Assembly: GCA_021648845.1 (NCBI GenBank)
Contig: JAKJHY010000025.1
Coordinates: 1 to 64,000, forward strand
Reading direction: 5' to 3'
DNA: 64,000 nucleotides
Source: Mycobacterium sp. MBM
GTDB lineage: Bacteria; Actinomycetota; Actinomycetes; Mycobacteriales; Mycobacteriaceae
This document shows, in pieces, positions 24,620 to 34,213 of the stretch (the first letter of the stretch is position 1; each line of letters begins with the position of its first letter). The position numbers and the translations under genes were made by a program. The notes beneath the pieces were generated by a model. That model was given only the letters and a program-made list of their open reading frames with translations. It made no database searches and was not told where the DNA came from.

Positions 24620-26581
24620 GATCCGTCCGCCCAGCAACTCCGCGATCATCTCGATCGCTTCTCGCTCGATGTCGATGTCGTCCATCGGTGGGGGACCAGT
24701 TGACATCGTGAGGTGCAGGTAAGCACGTTCGGTGGGTTCGTCGAGCCCCGTCGAGCGGCCGTGTTCAACCAATGTCTCTCGGCCCCCGGGGTGGGGTGCC
24801 CCGTTACGGACTTGTTCGCGCTCGTCGAGCCAGTTTCTCCATGCTGCGCGTTCGGCCTGATGTCGCTGTAGGCGAACCGTCCGGGCCTCGTCCAGGTGGT
24901 GGCCCTGGGCGATGCTGTCCAGTTCGACGGGGCCCCGCGCAACCGTCCCGCGTCCGGTGCGTTTGAGCAGGCCGGCTACTTCCAGGTCGAGCACCATGGC
25001 ATCACCGGTGGCCCTGGCGACCGCGGCCGCCGCGTAGATGTCGGCTTTGTTGGTCAGCCCGTGGTGGGCGACCAGTTCGTAGATGCGGCGCAGGTGGTGC
25101 CCCAGAACAATCCACGCGTCGTGCACTGGTTCAATGCGTACCCGTTCCGCGTCTGCAGGATCGTTGGTTACGCGGTTCTGCATCGTCAGCGCGTACACGT
25201 CGGCCTCAGTGCCGATGTGTTGTCTGGCCAGCACTAGGGGCGCTCCGGGCCTTTCCCGAAGGTCAGCAAGTACCCGCCAGACAGTGTCTTCGCTCAGGAG
25301 CCCGCAGCTCAGTGAAAGGGTTCTGCCGCCGACCCCGACCAACCACGTCCCTGATCGGTGTTCTCCGGCGAGCACGGCGTAGAAAGCCATGCTCTGCAGC
25401 ACTGCGTGCACTGTCCAGCGGTACCTTTTGCCGGCGAACTCTCGATCGGCCCACGCCGTTGCATTGGCGAGCCAGTCCCGCAGATCCTTCGGCCCACGCG
25501 GTCCTGGTATGTACCCCCCCGGTGTGTTCTTAGTCTTGTGCCGCGGGGGAGATGACTTTAAGACGTTGGTGATCAACCAGTGGAATGCTTTGGCGACGTC
25601 GCGTTCGAGGGCTTGGTCGCTGCGGTGGTTGTAGCGGTGGTAGGCGGCTCCGAGTCCTCGGCTCCAGGGTCCGTCGGGGGCGATCATTTCGCGCAGGGTG
25701 GCGAGGCTGTGGCCGCGGGCGATGGCGTTAACGACCACCGATTGTCGAGCCTCGTGATTGGACTGCCATGTGAGTCGCGCGGGGTTGATCGTTCCGTGGG
25801 TGGCATAGGCGGCGACGTCGGCGGGGAGTGGATCGTGGCGGACATACTGGCCGCTGATGCGTCGGTCTTCGCCGGCGCCGACGGTGTATTCGGTCGTGGT
25901 TTCCGGGGAGTCGGTCGTGCTGGCAGAGCGCTGACGGGCGGGAGGATTGAGAGCGCCGAGGAGCATGAGCAAGCGCGGGAGCAGTTCGGGATCGGAGCGT
26001 GTGGTCAAGGCCTCGACCGCCGCCTCCAGGGTTCCGTCGAGCTGACGGTAGCCACCTTCTCGGCATGGAGATCCTGGCGGCGTCATGCAGCCTGTGTCGG
26101 CGTTGGTGTTCGGGGTGATGTCGAGTGTGGGGAGCCGGGCAGCCAGAAGCCGCACTAGGTGTTTCATTTCGTCAAGTGACGCTGAGGTGCCGATGGCTAG
26201 TGGGCAGATCAGGTGTCGGCCACCGCTGCTGGATCGGTCGGTGACTACGACGCCGCCGCAGTCAGTGAGCCATTCGGCGGCGCGGGCCACGTCCGCGGCC
26301 ACGGCCGCGGGCCCATGCAGCTTGGCATCGAAGTCCAACCACAGAGTCTGGGTACGGCGCTGCGAGTAGAGGTAGACAGCGGCTGGCCGGCTCGGCAGTC
26401 GCTCGCAGTGTTTGGTTGTGTCGCTGAACTTCCCCGTATCAGGGTTCCACAGACGCATCCGGTTGCGACCAGGCGCAGCCAGGAGTCGTGCGAGCCGATT
26501 CCACACGACCTCCGGTGCGCAGGCCGGCCGCGTGCGACCGGCGGGGGATACCGCCGTTGTCACGGGCTGGTCGCGGAACAA
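24608..26581 (-). CDS. plasmid replication protein with primase-polymerase-like domain
   Basis: This protein of about 657 residues has an N-terminal region with archaeo-eukaryotic primase features: LWLDFDAKLHG (metal-binding DxD), then TDRSSSGGRHLICPL (sGGRH motif). The middle and C-terminal parts are helical and may bind DNA (RWTVHAVLQSMAFYAVLAGE, LSEDTVWRVLADLRERPGAP). Such proteins initiate replication on large actinobacterial plasmids. The frame opens with TTG at 26581; GTG at 26563 is an alternative, and neither has a strong ribosome site. The gene sits beside parA and two regulators, so this is the replication/partition core. Confidence 0.75.
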   Translation of the reverse strand: MFRDQPVTTAVSPAGRTRPACAPEVVWNRLARLLAAPGRNRMRLWNPDTGKFSDTTKHCERLPSRPAAVYLYSQRRTQTLWLDFDAKLHGPAAVAADVARAAEWLTDCGGVVVTDRSSSGGRHLICPLAIGTSASLDEMKHLVRLLAARLPTLDITPNTNADTGCMTPPGSPCREGGYRQLDGTLEAAVEALTTRSDPELLPRLLMLLGALNPPARQRSASTTDSPETTTEYTVGAGEDRRISGQYVRHDPLPADVAAYATHGTINPARLTWQSNHEARQSVVVNAIARGHSLATLREMIAPDGPWSRGLGAAYHRYNHRSDQALERDVAKAFHWLITNVLKSSPPRHKTKNTPGGYIPGPRGPKDLRDWLANATAWADREFAGKRYRWTVHAVLQSMAFYAVLAGEHRSGTWLVGVGGRTLSLSCGLLSEDTVWRVLADLRERPGAPLVLARQHIGTEADVYALTMQNRVTNDPADAERVRIEPVHDAWIVLGHHLRRIYELVAHHGLTNKADIYAAAAVARATGDAMVLDLEVAGLLKRTGRGTVARGPVELDSIAQGHHLDEARTVRLQRHQAERAAWRNWLDEREQVRNGAPHPGGRETLVEHGRSTGLDEPTERAYLHLTMSTGPPPMDDIDIEREAIEMIAELLGGRILTA

Positions 26582-26771
26582 GGGTGCGGGCAGGGCTGCT
26601 TCGGCCGTTCTGCACCCGCCAACGTTGCATTGGGATGTCGTTCATTGCGGCTCACAAGGGCGTCCTCTATCCTGGAGCCAGCCTTGCGTGGCTGGCCCCA
26701 AAATCGGTCTCAGGCAATTCGGTTGTTACGGGTCTCTGAACGGAAGTTGGCGCTTCAGTTCAGGTTCGGAT

Positions 26772-26791
26772 ATCCCCGCTTCGGCGGGGAT
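26772..26791. other. UUCG-type hairpin upstream of rep
   Basis: ATCCCCGC-TTCG-GCGGGGAT is an 8-bp perfect stem with a TTCG tetraloop. It lies about 190 bp upstream of the replication gene and could be a terminator of an antisense transcript or an origin hairpin. Confidence 0.5.
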
Positions 26792-26835
26792 TTCCGGTTT
26801 CTGACCCTGCTTCGTCGTAGGCTGCGGTGCAGCGC

Positions 26836-26847
26836 CTGACGCGTCAG
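26836..26847. repeat. palindrome CTGACGCGTCAG
   Basis: A 12-bp perfect palindrome in the region upstream of rep. Candidate protein-binding site; nothing else supports a function. Confidence 0.4.
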
Positions 26848-27310
26848 TGAAGTGCTAGGTCTGTCTCCTTACGCTCGTGTTGACGCCGAGTTTGTCACGA
26901 GATGCCGGTTAAACCGGTCAGACACGCTGGTCATGCCCCTTGTTTGTCGAGCGGATGCCCATCAATGGCCTTCCTTCCAGTTCCTCGCCCGGCTTTGCAG
27001 GCTCCTGCGCGTCGTGTCAGCCGACGGCAACAAACAAGCTGCGGGGCGGCCCTGCGGCCCGAATTTCACCGCGCGGGTACGCCTGGAAACGTGTGACGTC
27101 GGCGGTGTCTGGCAGCTAAGCCGCGGGTCGTCAGCTGACACAGCGAGTCGAGTTCCGAGCAGCGCACTGACGTCCCGTGTGACCTGCCGGGATGCGCGTC
27201 CCGGGTTAGCACATCGGACACGTCCCGTACCTCCGCCACCACAGGCCCGACGAAGCTCTGATCCGCCGGTCGCGGTGGGCGAGCCTGTGATCGCTGTCCG
27301 GGCGGGCTCT

Positions 27311-27340
27311 CTGCCCTGCGCCCAGCTGCCCTGCGCCCAG
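27311..27340. repeat. tandem 15-bp direct repeat
   Basis: CTGCCCTGCGCCCAG occurs twice in immediate succession, within the non-coding region upstream of the ESX genes. Confidence 0.6.
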
Positions 27341-27546
27341 TTTCGTTTGTAGGTCCTGCGCTGGAGATGTGGCATTTGGATGCTTGAACGCCCTTTCGAT
27401 CCGAAGGCGACATACCCTGTAGTTACTTCTCGCGCTGTAAGAACTTCTCACGTGGTTCCTTGCGTCCGATGGGACGTACAGTACACAATAGAGCAGTTCG
27501 TGAACACTTTAAGCACATACACGCACGGTTCAGGAGAGGCGAAGCG

Positions 27547-27867
27547 ATGAGCAGCACCCAGAAGATCAGCTTGGACCCCCAGGCTGCGGCAGCGCTGGCT
27601 GACCGCTACGACCGCTACGCCGAGGAGTTGGAGCAGTACGTGGCCTCGACCCAACCCGATATGGCGCAACTGAGCACCCAGTTGGGGCCGATCTATGCGG
27701 CGTTCATTCAGGCCAAGGCGTTCGAGACGACCGAGCGTGCCCTCGGCTACGAGCGGGTCATCGCTCAATACCGCGCTCACGCGCAGAAGTTGCGCAACCA
27801 CCGCAGTGGGTTTGAGATGGCCGACGACGACACCGCCCGCGCTATCGACGCAGCAGTACAAATCTGA
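27547..27867 (+). CDS. EspC-like ESX secretion-associated protein
   Basis: This 106-residue helical protein (ISLDPQAAAALADRYDRYAE, QLGPIYAAFIQAKAFETTER) has the size and helical-hairpin pattern of EspC/DUF2580-type ESX substrates. ATG 27547 follows AGGAGAGG. It is the first gene of the ESX cluster, 49 bp before the EspB-like gene. No clear YxxxD/E export motif is seen. It is probably secreted with, or acts as partner of, the next product. Confidence 0.65.
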   Translation: MSSTQKISLDPQAAAALADRYDRYAEELEQYVASTQPDMAQLSTQLGPIYAAFIQAKAFETTERALGYERVIAQYRAHAQKLRNHRSGFEMADDDTARAIDAAVQI

Positions 27868-27916
27868 CATCGTGCATTGGGTATCGGCGTGGTGACGGAC
27901 GCGGGACAGGGTTGAC

Positions 27917-29677
27917 ATGGTTGACATTTCGTTCGATCCCACCGCCCTGGTTGCCCACGGCCGCGACCTGGCCGATGACGCGGCCAGCCATCCTCCGTCG
28001 TGCACGGGCTGCCAGCCAGCAGCCCCCGACGAAGTGTCGACGGCGGTGGCCGCCTCGTTTACTGCGTGGGCCACAACGTTGGAGTTGCTCGTCGCCCAGT
28101 CGGTGGCACACCGGGTGGCCGGCGGGCTGGCAGTCTCGGCGACCGGTGTGGGGCTAGATCAAGGCGACTCCGAGGCCGCCGCGGTGATTGCCAGCTATGG
28201 GCAGGCACCGCAATCCTCGCCAGCTCCCGTGCTTCCCACCGCCGGTACACAAACACCACCGCTTCCGGTGGCTCCTGCGGTGCCTGCGGTTCCGGCAGCG
28301 ATGCCAGCAGAAACATGGGCGTCATTCATCCATGGCGGCCCGGGCTCGGAGCCACTACGAACGTTGGCCACCCAGTTCCGCACCGCCGCAAGCGAGTTAG
28401 AGAAGCAAGCCGGCGAAACCGAACGGGCCGCACGAGGTGTCGATGCGAACTGGAACAACGGGGATCAACCGGCCGGGCGCAATCTCGCTACTCATGCGTC
28501 GTGGCTGACCGATGCGGCAAGCTACGCCAAAACGCTGGCTACATCGGCAGACTCGGCGGCGAACACCGTCGATAACGCCAGGACCGCGACACCGACACCG
28601 GAGACATTTCAGACACTGCGCCGCGAGTACCAGGCAGCCCTGCAAAAGTTCAATGCCAGCGCTGGAACCGTCAGTGAACCGTTGGTCATCGCGAAGACCA
28701 ACATGTCCACAGCGCAGGCTGAAGCCCTGGCCGCACAGACCAGCTATGCCACGGCAGCCAATGTCGATACGGGCACCGTTCCCGCGCCACCGCCCGCACC
28801 ACCGCCGATCGTTGGAGAAGCACCGGGGGGCGAAAACCCCGAGCAGCCCAAAGAGTCCACTGACGAAGCCGACGATCAGCAGCAGGACGACCAGCCAGAA
28901 CAGATCGAGAAGATCACGGAAGGTCCCGCGGCCAACAAGGCAGGGACCGACGGCGACTCGGCCATGAACGCCGAAACCGATTCGTCTGCGCCCTCACCAG
29001 GAGAAGTCGCCGCCCTGGACGGTGCATCTCCCAGCGATCCGGCCGCGGCTAGCCGCGCGATGGCGCCGGCTTCCGATGCCACCGCCGGGACCGCCGGTGC
29101 GGTCCTGGGCAGCATCCTGGGCACGGTGGGACAAGCGGCGTCGGGCATGATGCCCGGCGGCGGGGGAGGGTCCCCGTTATCGGCGCTGTCAGGACTTTCA
29201 AGTATTCCGGGCATGGGAGGCCTCCCTGGTACCGGTGGCACAGACATGGGGACCCCGCAGGACATGGGCTTTGATGATCTCAGCCCCGACGAATGGGGCA
29301 CGACGCCGGCCAGCAGCGGCGGGGGAGGTGGCGCGGGCGGGCTGCCCGCCGGCGGTCCGTCAAGCTCAGTGTCGGCCGCGGCACCCGGTGCAGGCGTTCC
29401 TGCCCCCGCTGCCACCGCCCCGCCCCCCTCAGCAGGAGCAGCGGCGACAGGCCGCGTTGGCGGGCCGATGGGCGGCATGATCCCGCCGATGATGGGCGGC
29501 ATGGGCGCCAACAACTCTGGCGAGCGAGATACAGACCTGCACCCCGACAAGCGTGTCGTACATCGCGAACACGTCAACACTGAACCGGTGTTCGGGGAGT
29601 TGGAACAAGTGCGGAAGCGTCCTGGGCGGCGGAAGTCGACCAAGACTCAGGAGGAGACCGATGGCGACACCGATTAA
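27917..29677 (+). CDS. EspB-like secreted ESX substrate
   Basis: This 586-residue protein has an N-terminal helical part (about 1-95, PE/EspC-like), a second helical part with the WxG-like turn DANWNNGDQPAG near residue 183, and a long Pro/Gly/Ala-rich low-complexity tail with Met-Gly repeats (MGGMIPPMMGGMG). The end is basic (KRPGRRKSTKT). This layout resembles EspB, a PE-PPE-like fold with a disordered C-terminus. EspB is secreted by ESX-1 and can form rings. The following gene overlaps by 17 bp and is EspL-like, as espB-espL are paired in ESX-1. Assignment rests on architecture, not on close identity. Confidence 0.6.
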   Translation: MVDISFDPTALVAHGRDLADDAASHPPSCTGCQPAAPDEVSTAVAASFTAWATTLELLVAQSVAHRVAGGLAVSATGVGLDQGDSEAAAVIASYGQAPQSSPAPVLPTAGTQTPPLPVAPAVPAVPAAMPAETWASFIHGGPGSEPLRTLATQFRTAASELEKQAGETERAARGVDANWNNGDQPAGRNLATHASWLTDAASYAKTLATSADSAANTVDNARTATPTPETFQTLRREYQAALQKFNASAGTVSEPLVIAKTNMSTAQAEALAAQTSYATAANVDTGTVPAPPPAPPPIVGEAPGGENPEQPKESTDEADDQQQDDQPEQIEKITEGPAANKAGTDGDSAMNAETDSSAPSPGEVAALDGASPSDPAAASRAMAPASDATAGTAGAVLGSILGTVGQAASGMMPGGGGGSPLSALSGLSSIPGMGGLPGTGGTDMGTPQDMGFDDLSPDEWGTTPASSGGGGGAGGLPAGGPSSSVSAAAPGAGVPAPAATAPPPSAGAAATGRVGGPMGGMIPPMMGGMGANNSGERDTDLHPDKRVVHREHVNTEPVFGELEQVRKRPGRRKSTKTQEETDGDTD

Positions 29678-30056
29678 TCAGGCCGCTGAAGCGGCATTAG
29701 CACCGCTGAACAAGATGCTCGACGCGATCTATGCATGGGACGAAGAAACTGACGCGTTCCTGTCCAGCACCGGCGACGATGACGACATCATCGTCGTCCA
29801 CGACTCCCGAGGCCGTCTCATCGACCTCGATGTTCGCGAAGGGCTCCAACAAGAACTGACCATCCAGGAACTCAACGAGCAGATCAGCGACGCACTGGCC
29901 TCTAACGCTCGCCGGGCCGCTGACGGCATCGACGCCATCTCCGAAAAACTGTTCGCCGAATGCGCCAAGATCGCCTCACCGGAACTGCTCAAGCACCCCG
30001 TGGCCGACCAACTCGCCAAGGCGCTCAAGAGCCCGAACAGCGAACGGAGACAATAG
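29661..30056 (+). CDS. YbaB/EspL-like protein
   Basis: This 131-residue protein has an N-terminal helix, a central beta stretch (DDIIVVHDSRGRLIDLDVRE) and C-terminal helices (LTIQELNEQISDALASNARR). This is the pattern of YbaB/EbfC nucleoid-associated proteins and of EspL in ESX-1. ATG 29661 has a strong AGGAGGAG and lies inside the 3' end of the EspB-like gene. EspL helps stabilise ESX-1 substrates; a similar chaperone-like role is inferred. Confidence 0.65.
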   Translation: MATPINQAAEAALAPLNKMLDAIYAWDEETDAFLSSTGDDDDIIVVHDSRGRLIDLDVREGLQQELTIQELNEQISDALASNARRAADGIDAISEKLFAECAKIASPELLKHPVADQLAKALKSPNSERRQ

Positions 30057-30058
30057 AA

Positions 30059-30427
30059 ATGCCAGCAGTACCTTCCTCCTCGGGCCAGTCAGCCGACAAC
30101 ATCGAGGTGAAGCCGCAGCAACTGGCCGCTGACGGTGCGAATACCGTTGCCGAAGCCGCCAGCGTTGTCGCCTCCACAGCAGGCACGATGGTCGGGGCGG
30201 CGGCTACGGCCTCCGGTGTCGCGCCTAACGCGGTGTGCGTGGCCATCACTGCAGCCATGAGTCCCTGGCCGGCCCAACGGGCTCTCTGGGAAAGCCAGGC
30301 CGCGGAGCTCGCGAGCCAGACCGCGGCCACCGACTCGACCTGTGCTGCAACGACGGAGGCCCAGGATGAACAGAACGGCGCCGATATCGCTGCCTCCGTG
30401 GCCGGCCCTCCCGTCTATTCGGTATGA
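30059..30427 (+). CDS. small Ala-rich ESX-associated protein
   Basis: This 122-residue protein starts 2 bp after the previous stop. It is rich in Ala, Ser and Thr and mostly helical (ADGANTVAEAASVVASTAGT, RALWESQAAELASQTAATD), which is typical of PE/EspC/WXG-like substrates. The single region AMSPWPAQ could be the inter-helix turn. No family is recognised with confidence. Its place in the operon suggests a secreted substrate or partner. Confidence 0.55.
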   Translation: MPAVPSSSGQSADNIEVKPQQLAADGANTVAEAASVVASTAGTMVGAAATASGVAPNAVCVAITAAMSPWPAQRALWESQAAELASQTAATDSTCAATTEAQDEQNGADIAASVAGPPVYSV

Positions 30428-30498
30428 GCGGCGTTTCAGCCAGGGTGTCGCGCTCCAGCAGTAGGCTCTAGACCACACCCCAGACCCAGGAGATAACG

Positions 30499-31101
30499 AT
30501 GAGCCACCCCATCACCACCGGGCCCGGCGGGGGGCCAGCATACGGGTCGGGCTACCAGCCCGCCGTTGAAGGGACGCACTACCAACCGCTCCCCTCATAC
30601 GGAGTCGCCCCTCCACCACCAGCACAGCGACGCGGTGTACTCATTGCTGCCATAGCCGCTACCGCACTGCTCTCCGCTGGGATTGGTGCCGCGGTGGGAA
30701 CGGTCGTCGCCAACTCATCCGCGCCGGATACTTCCATGGCGGCACCGCCCGCTCCGACTCCGGGCACTGCGACAGATACTGGCGCCAGTGGTCACGCCCA
30801 AGACGTCGCGCTGTGCACACGCTACGCCATCGTCAACAGTGCGATTCCAAAGCCGTACGACAATGCGATGGACATTCTGCCTGCGGCGGCTGCTTTGCAG
30901 GCGTCGTTAGAGGAATACGCAGGGGCGAGCCAGCCGGTGCGGCAAGCAATTTCAGATGTTGTGTCCGCCTACTACGCCCGTATGGCAGTCTTCGGCGGTG
31001 TCAGGGAAAGGGGTCTAGCCGAGCCCCCTGACGACGATAGGCAGGCCGCACAGGCCGCATATGACCGGGCCTGGGAAGTCTGCGAGCTCGGCGCAGGATG
31101 A
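30499..31101 (+). CDS. membrane-anchored hypothetical protein of the ESX locus
   Basis: This 200-residue protein has a Pro/Gly/Tyr-rich N-terminus (YGSGYQPAVEG), one transmembrane helix at about residues 46-70 (GVLIAAIAATALLSAGIGAA) and a Pro/Thr-rich linker. An extracytoplasmic helical domain follows, with two Cys (DVALCTRYAIVNSAI, WEVCELG) that may form a disulfide. Proteins of this design accompany many mycobacterial secretion loci; the exact role is unknown. ATG 30499 follows AGGAG. Confidence 0.7.
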   Translation: MSHPITTGPGGGPAYGSGYQPAVEGTHYQPLPSYGVAPPPPAQRRGVLIAAIAATALLSAGIGAAVGTVVANSSAPDTSMAAPPAPTPGTATDTGASGHAQDVALCTRYAIVNSAIPKPYDNAMDILPAAAALQASLEEYAGASQPVRQAISDVVSAYYARMAVFGGVRERGLAEPPDDDRQAAQAAYDRAWEVCELGAG

Positions 31102-31120
31102 CGGGTAGCGCGGAGACGAC

Positions 31121-33478
31121 GTGGCTGCAGTAGGAAATCCAGGAGACCTTCAGCGGCCGACCGGGGCCGCCGCTGAGATGGCGATCGGTGAGTATTGGCC
31201 TGACATCAGCGAGACGTCCATTCAGGACGTCGCCGAGGAACAACGGGCCGCCGCTACACGCTTTTCCACCTACGGTGAGACCCTGCACCAGAAGGTCACC
31301 AATAGCCCCGACCTCTTAGAAGGGCAAAGTGGCATCGCGCGGGTTCAACGTCTCAAGAAGATGCGCAACCACGCCTACGACGCCTCTGACCAACTTGAGT
31401 CCACAGCCGTCACCGCCGAGTCCTACAAGAGCACCGTGGTCGGCCTCAAAATGGACCTCGCACGCATCGGTGATGCTGCCCAAGAAGCCTGGGAGAGCGC
31501 ACAAAAGAGCAAGGCGGCGTTTTCTGTTGCTCCGTACAAAGCAGAGGCCGCGACCGTCTTCAGCACCGCACTCGGAGACATCGCCAGCGCACCGGCCCCC
31601 TTGCCCGGACCCGTAGAAGATGGCTCAGCCACTCCAGTCGATCACAAGACCCAAAAGGACGAACGAACTACCGAAAAGGAAGACACGGGTGCCGAGGAGA
31701 AGGCAAACACGCCAGACGAATCCGCGTCAGGGCAAGTGGATAAGAACATCTCTGAGGCGTCAATGCTGGACGGGAGCACACCCGACATAGAGAGCACTGG
31801 GCAAGCTGATGCGCCCATAACGGAGGCTCCTGCTCAAACTGTTCCCGATCCCGCAGTAGCTGCAATGTCGCCCGTTTTAGGTGCACCGACGACCGGTTCA
31901 CCCGGCATGCCGACCTCGGGAGCATCGTCTGCGGGGAGCGGCCTGGGCGCGATACGGCCGCCGCAGATGCCGTCGGGCCTGAACGCGCTAGGCGGGAATT
32001 CGTTGAAGGATGCGGCGACGGCTCCGGCGTCGTCGATGTCGGAGGCATTTAGCAGTAGTAGTCCGTTGTCGAGTGCTGCGAGCAGCTTTCAGTCGGGTCT
32101 GGCATCAGGTATGGGTGCCTCCGGTGCTGTCTCTCCGACCTCAACTCCACCGTTGGAGAAATTCGCTGCGCAGCATCCTTCGGTGGCTTCTGTTGGGGCG
32201 CCAGGCCCGCAGGGTCCGGTGGTTCCCGCTCAGGCGACGACGGCGCCTGCACCGAGCGCTCCACCTCATGTAGGCGGTGGTGGTGGCGGCATGGCACCGA
32301 TGGTGCCACCGGCCGGTGGCGGCGGCGGGTTGGCTCCCTACGTGCCACCCGGCGGGGGCGGTGCGGCGGTGCCGCCGGCTGGCGCGGGCACGGTGCCGTC
32401 TGCCGCTCAGTCTGCGCCGCCGCCGGTCGCCCAGCCGTCTCAGCAGGGTGGTGGTGGCGGGGCGCCGCTGGTGGCTGGCAGTTCCGGGGCAGGTGTTGGC
32501 GCAGTCTTGCCGGAAGCGGAGCCCAGCGCTGAATTGGTGCTGGCGCGACGGGTTTTGGACGGATTGGTGCGCGGCACTGAAGTCCGTGAGGACTTGCTCA
32601 ATGGCGGTTTCGTGCAGTGGGCAGTGTCGGTGGTGCACCTGCCGTCGGGGCCTTCGGTGTCAATTGCATCGAGTGCAGGGGGCGGCGCGTATGTGCCGCC
32701 GGGAGTCTTCATTCCCAACTCGGCGCATCTGGCGGTCTTTGATGAGTTGTTGCCGCAGAGCTGGGCGAGCCGGTTCATGGGGGTTGAGCAGCCGACGGCG
32801 GTGTTGGCGGCTCACGCCGAGGAACTGTCTCGGCACGTTCCGGGCGCACGTTGGTCTGCATTGGTGACGACGGAGTTGGGAGTTGCCCGTCCGGCGGGCT
32901 GGCCGGAATTCGAGACTGTTCGTGCCGTGGACATTCTGCATACTCCGGGAGAAGCTCCGGGCGTCGGCGGCGGTTACGTGCATCGGTTGATGACGGTGGA
33001 TGTGCCGGCCTGGCAGAAGGTGCAAACCGTGCTCCAGCAGGGGCTGGGTTTGCAGGCTGCCGGGACGATCACCGAGGGCGTCTTGGCTGCCGCGGCCGCG
33101 ACTCACAGTCCAATGACGGGCGTGCACGGCCAGGTCCGGTTGATCGAGCAGTACGACGTCGATCATGTGTTGGAGCCGTTGCGCAGTAGGACAGCCGTGG
33201 ACTGGGATGCCCATCATCACAACGTGCTGCAGCGCCACAACTCAGCGGTTTTGCACCCGAGTATGGCCGGGGCGGTACTCGACGCTGACGATTCGGAGGT
33301 ATCGCAGGCTTCACGCCAGGTCTACGCGCACTTCTACCGCGCAGGTCTGATGATCGAATTACTCCGGTGTTGGCGGGAGCAACCCCCGTCGCTCCCCGAC
33401 ATCGTGTACTGCGCGAAGATCGCCGGCTTCGGCCACGTTGTCGATGCCGTGTTGGCACCGCCCCAGCAGCAGAGGTGA
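31121..33478 (+). CDS. DUF5631/DUF5632-type ESX protein (Rv3899c-like)
   Basis: This 785-residue protein has an N-terminal helical domain (about 1-150, EspA/WXG-like), a long low-complexity Pro/Gly/Ser linker (about 160-450), and two folded C-terminal domains (LARRVLDGLVRGTEVREDLL, then VYAHFYRAGLMIELLRCWRE). This architecture and its position before the Rv3898c-position gene correspond to Rv3899c at the start of ESX-2. It may be a secreted or cell-surface ESX component. The start is GTG 31121. Confidence 0.7.
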   Translation: MAAVGNPGDLQRPTGAAAEMAIGEYWPDISETSIQDVAEEQRAAATRFSTYGETLHQKVTNSPDLLEGQSGIARVQRLKKMRNHAYDASDQLESTAVTAESYKSTVVGLKMDLARIGDAAQEAWESAQKSKAAFSVAPYKAEAATVFSTALGDIASAPAPLPGPVEDGSATPVDHKTQKDERTTEKEDTGAEEKANTPDESASGQVDKNISEASMLDGSTPDIESTGQADAPITEAPAQTVPDPAVAAMSPVLGAPTTGSPGMPTSGASSAGSGLGAIRPPQMPSGLNALGGNSLKDAATAPASSMSEAFSSSSPLSSAASSFQSGLASGMGASGAVSPTSTPPLEKFAAQHPSVASVGAPGPQGPVVPAQATTAPAPSAPPHVGGGGGGMAPMVPPAGGGGGLAPYVPPGGGGAAVPPAGAGTVPSAAQSAPPPVAQPSQQGGGGGAPLVAGSSGAGVGAVLPEAEPSAELVLARRVLDGLVRGTEVREDLLNGGFVQWAVSVVHLPSGPSVSIASSAGGGAYVPPGVFIPNSAHLAVFDELLPQSWASRFMGVEQPTAVLAAHAEELSRHVPGARWSALVTTELGVARPAGWPEFETVRAVDILHTPGEAPGVGGGYVHRLMTVDVPAWQKVQTVLQQGLGLQAAGTITEGVLAAAAATHSPMTGVHGQVRLIEQYDVDHVLEPLRSRTAVDWDAHHHNVLQRHNSAVLHPSMAGAVLDADDSEVSQASRQVYAHFYRAGLMIELLRCWREQPPSLPDIVYCAKIAGFGHVVDAVLAPPQQQR

Positions 33479-33902
33479 GCCCGTTCCCAGAGATGGCCGA
33501 TTGCGGCCGAGGGGGTACTGGCACGCTGCGAGGACGGTGTACTTCCCCAGCGCACCCGCCACCCAGTAGGTGCTCGGGCTGGGCGTCACTTCGCGACGTC
33601 GTGGCCAGGACTGCGTGGATGTGCCTCAAGTGCTGTCATGCGGATTCCGTCGCGGAGTCGGGTCGTTTCCTCGAGGCAGTACCAAAGGCTGCGGCCCCTG
33701 AACTGGGCAAACGCCACATCCGAGCATGAAATGACAGCGCGGATGAGAAGGTGACACCGGATCTGAGACCCTCTAACCACACCAAACCCGCAGCAAATTG
33801 CCTGAAGTGTTCACGAAGTGCGCCACGGACTGACTCATCATGTATATTGTGTCTATCAACACGCGGGTCGGGTGACTTGGGTGTCGGTGTGGAAGGGGAA
33901 CC
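33479..33902. other. intergenic region within ESX locus
   Basis: A 424-bp gap without a credible gene. Its last 80 bp are AT-richer (around CATGTATATTGTGTCTATC, 33839-33857), suggesting a promoter for the group beginning at 33903. Confidence 0.4.
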
Positions 33903-34196
33903 GTGACTGAGCAACAGGCGTCAGGAGCTGAGACGGTCGACGATCTCGCCGCGCGGGTTGCAGCAACGGCGATCTCGGCGAAGCGCACCGTGTTTGTGCA
34001 AGTTAACGCACTTGGGTTCGTGTGTGGCGTGGTTTTGAAGCCCGAGGCACGCAATTGGGATGCGGTGACGCTGAATAACCGGGTCCGCAAGGTGGCCGCG
34101 GTGGCACACGATCGCTACCTGGCCAACCTGGGTATCGAGGGGACGTATCCGACGCTTGACGCGGTAGCTGCCGCCGAGCGTGCATTGGCCTTCTAG
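33903..34196 (+). CDS. small ESX-2-type conserved protein (Rv3898c position)
   Basis: This 97-residue alpha/beta protein (RTVFVQVNALGFVCGVVLKP, NNRVRKVAAVAHDRYLANLG) starts at GTG 33903. The strand-turn-strand pattern followed by helices resembles small YbaB-like ESX proteins. By order it corresponds to Rv3898c between the Rv3899c- and Rv3897c-type genes. No catalytic motif is seen; a chaperone or regulatory role is only a guess. Confidence 0.6.
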   Translation: MTEQQASGAETVDDLAARVAATAISAKRTVFVQVNALGFVCGVVLKPEARNWDAVTLNNRVRKVAAVAHDRYLANLGIEGTYPTLDAVAAAERALAF

Positions 34197-34213
34197 CTAC
34201 GAGGAGTAGTTGC

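Larger units (their letters stand above)
26582..27546. other. non-coding region between rep and ESX locus, possible origin/promoters
   Basis: A 965-bp stretch where I see no credible gene. It holds a TTCG-loop hairpin (26772-26791), a perfect 12-bp palindrome (26836-26847), a tandem 15-bp repeat (27311-27340) and repeats of ACGTCCCGT. Its 5' side carries the rep promoter and its 3' side that of the first ESX genes. An origin is possible. Confidence 0.45.

Noticed and set aside
31668..33238. Several frames antisense or shifted to the DUF5631/5632-type gene
   Set aside because: Low-complexity Arg/His-rich translations caused by the repetitive Pro/Gly linker.
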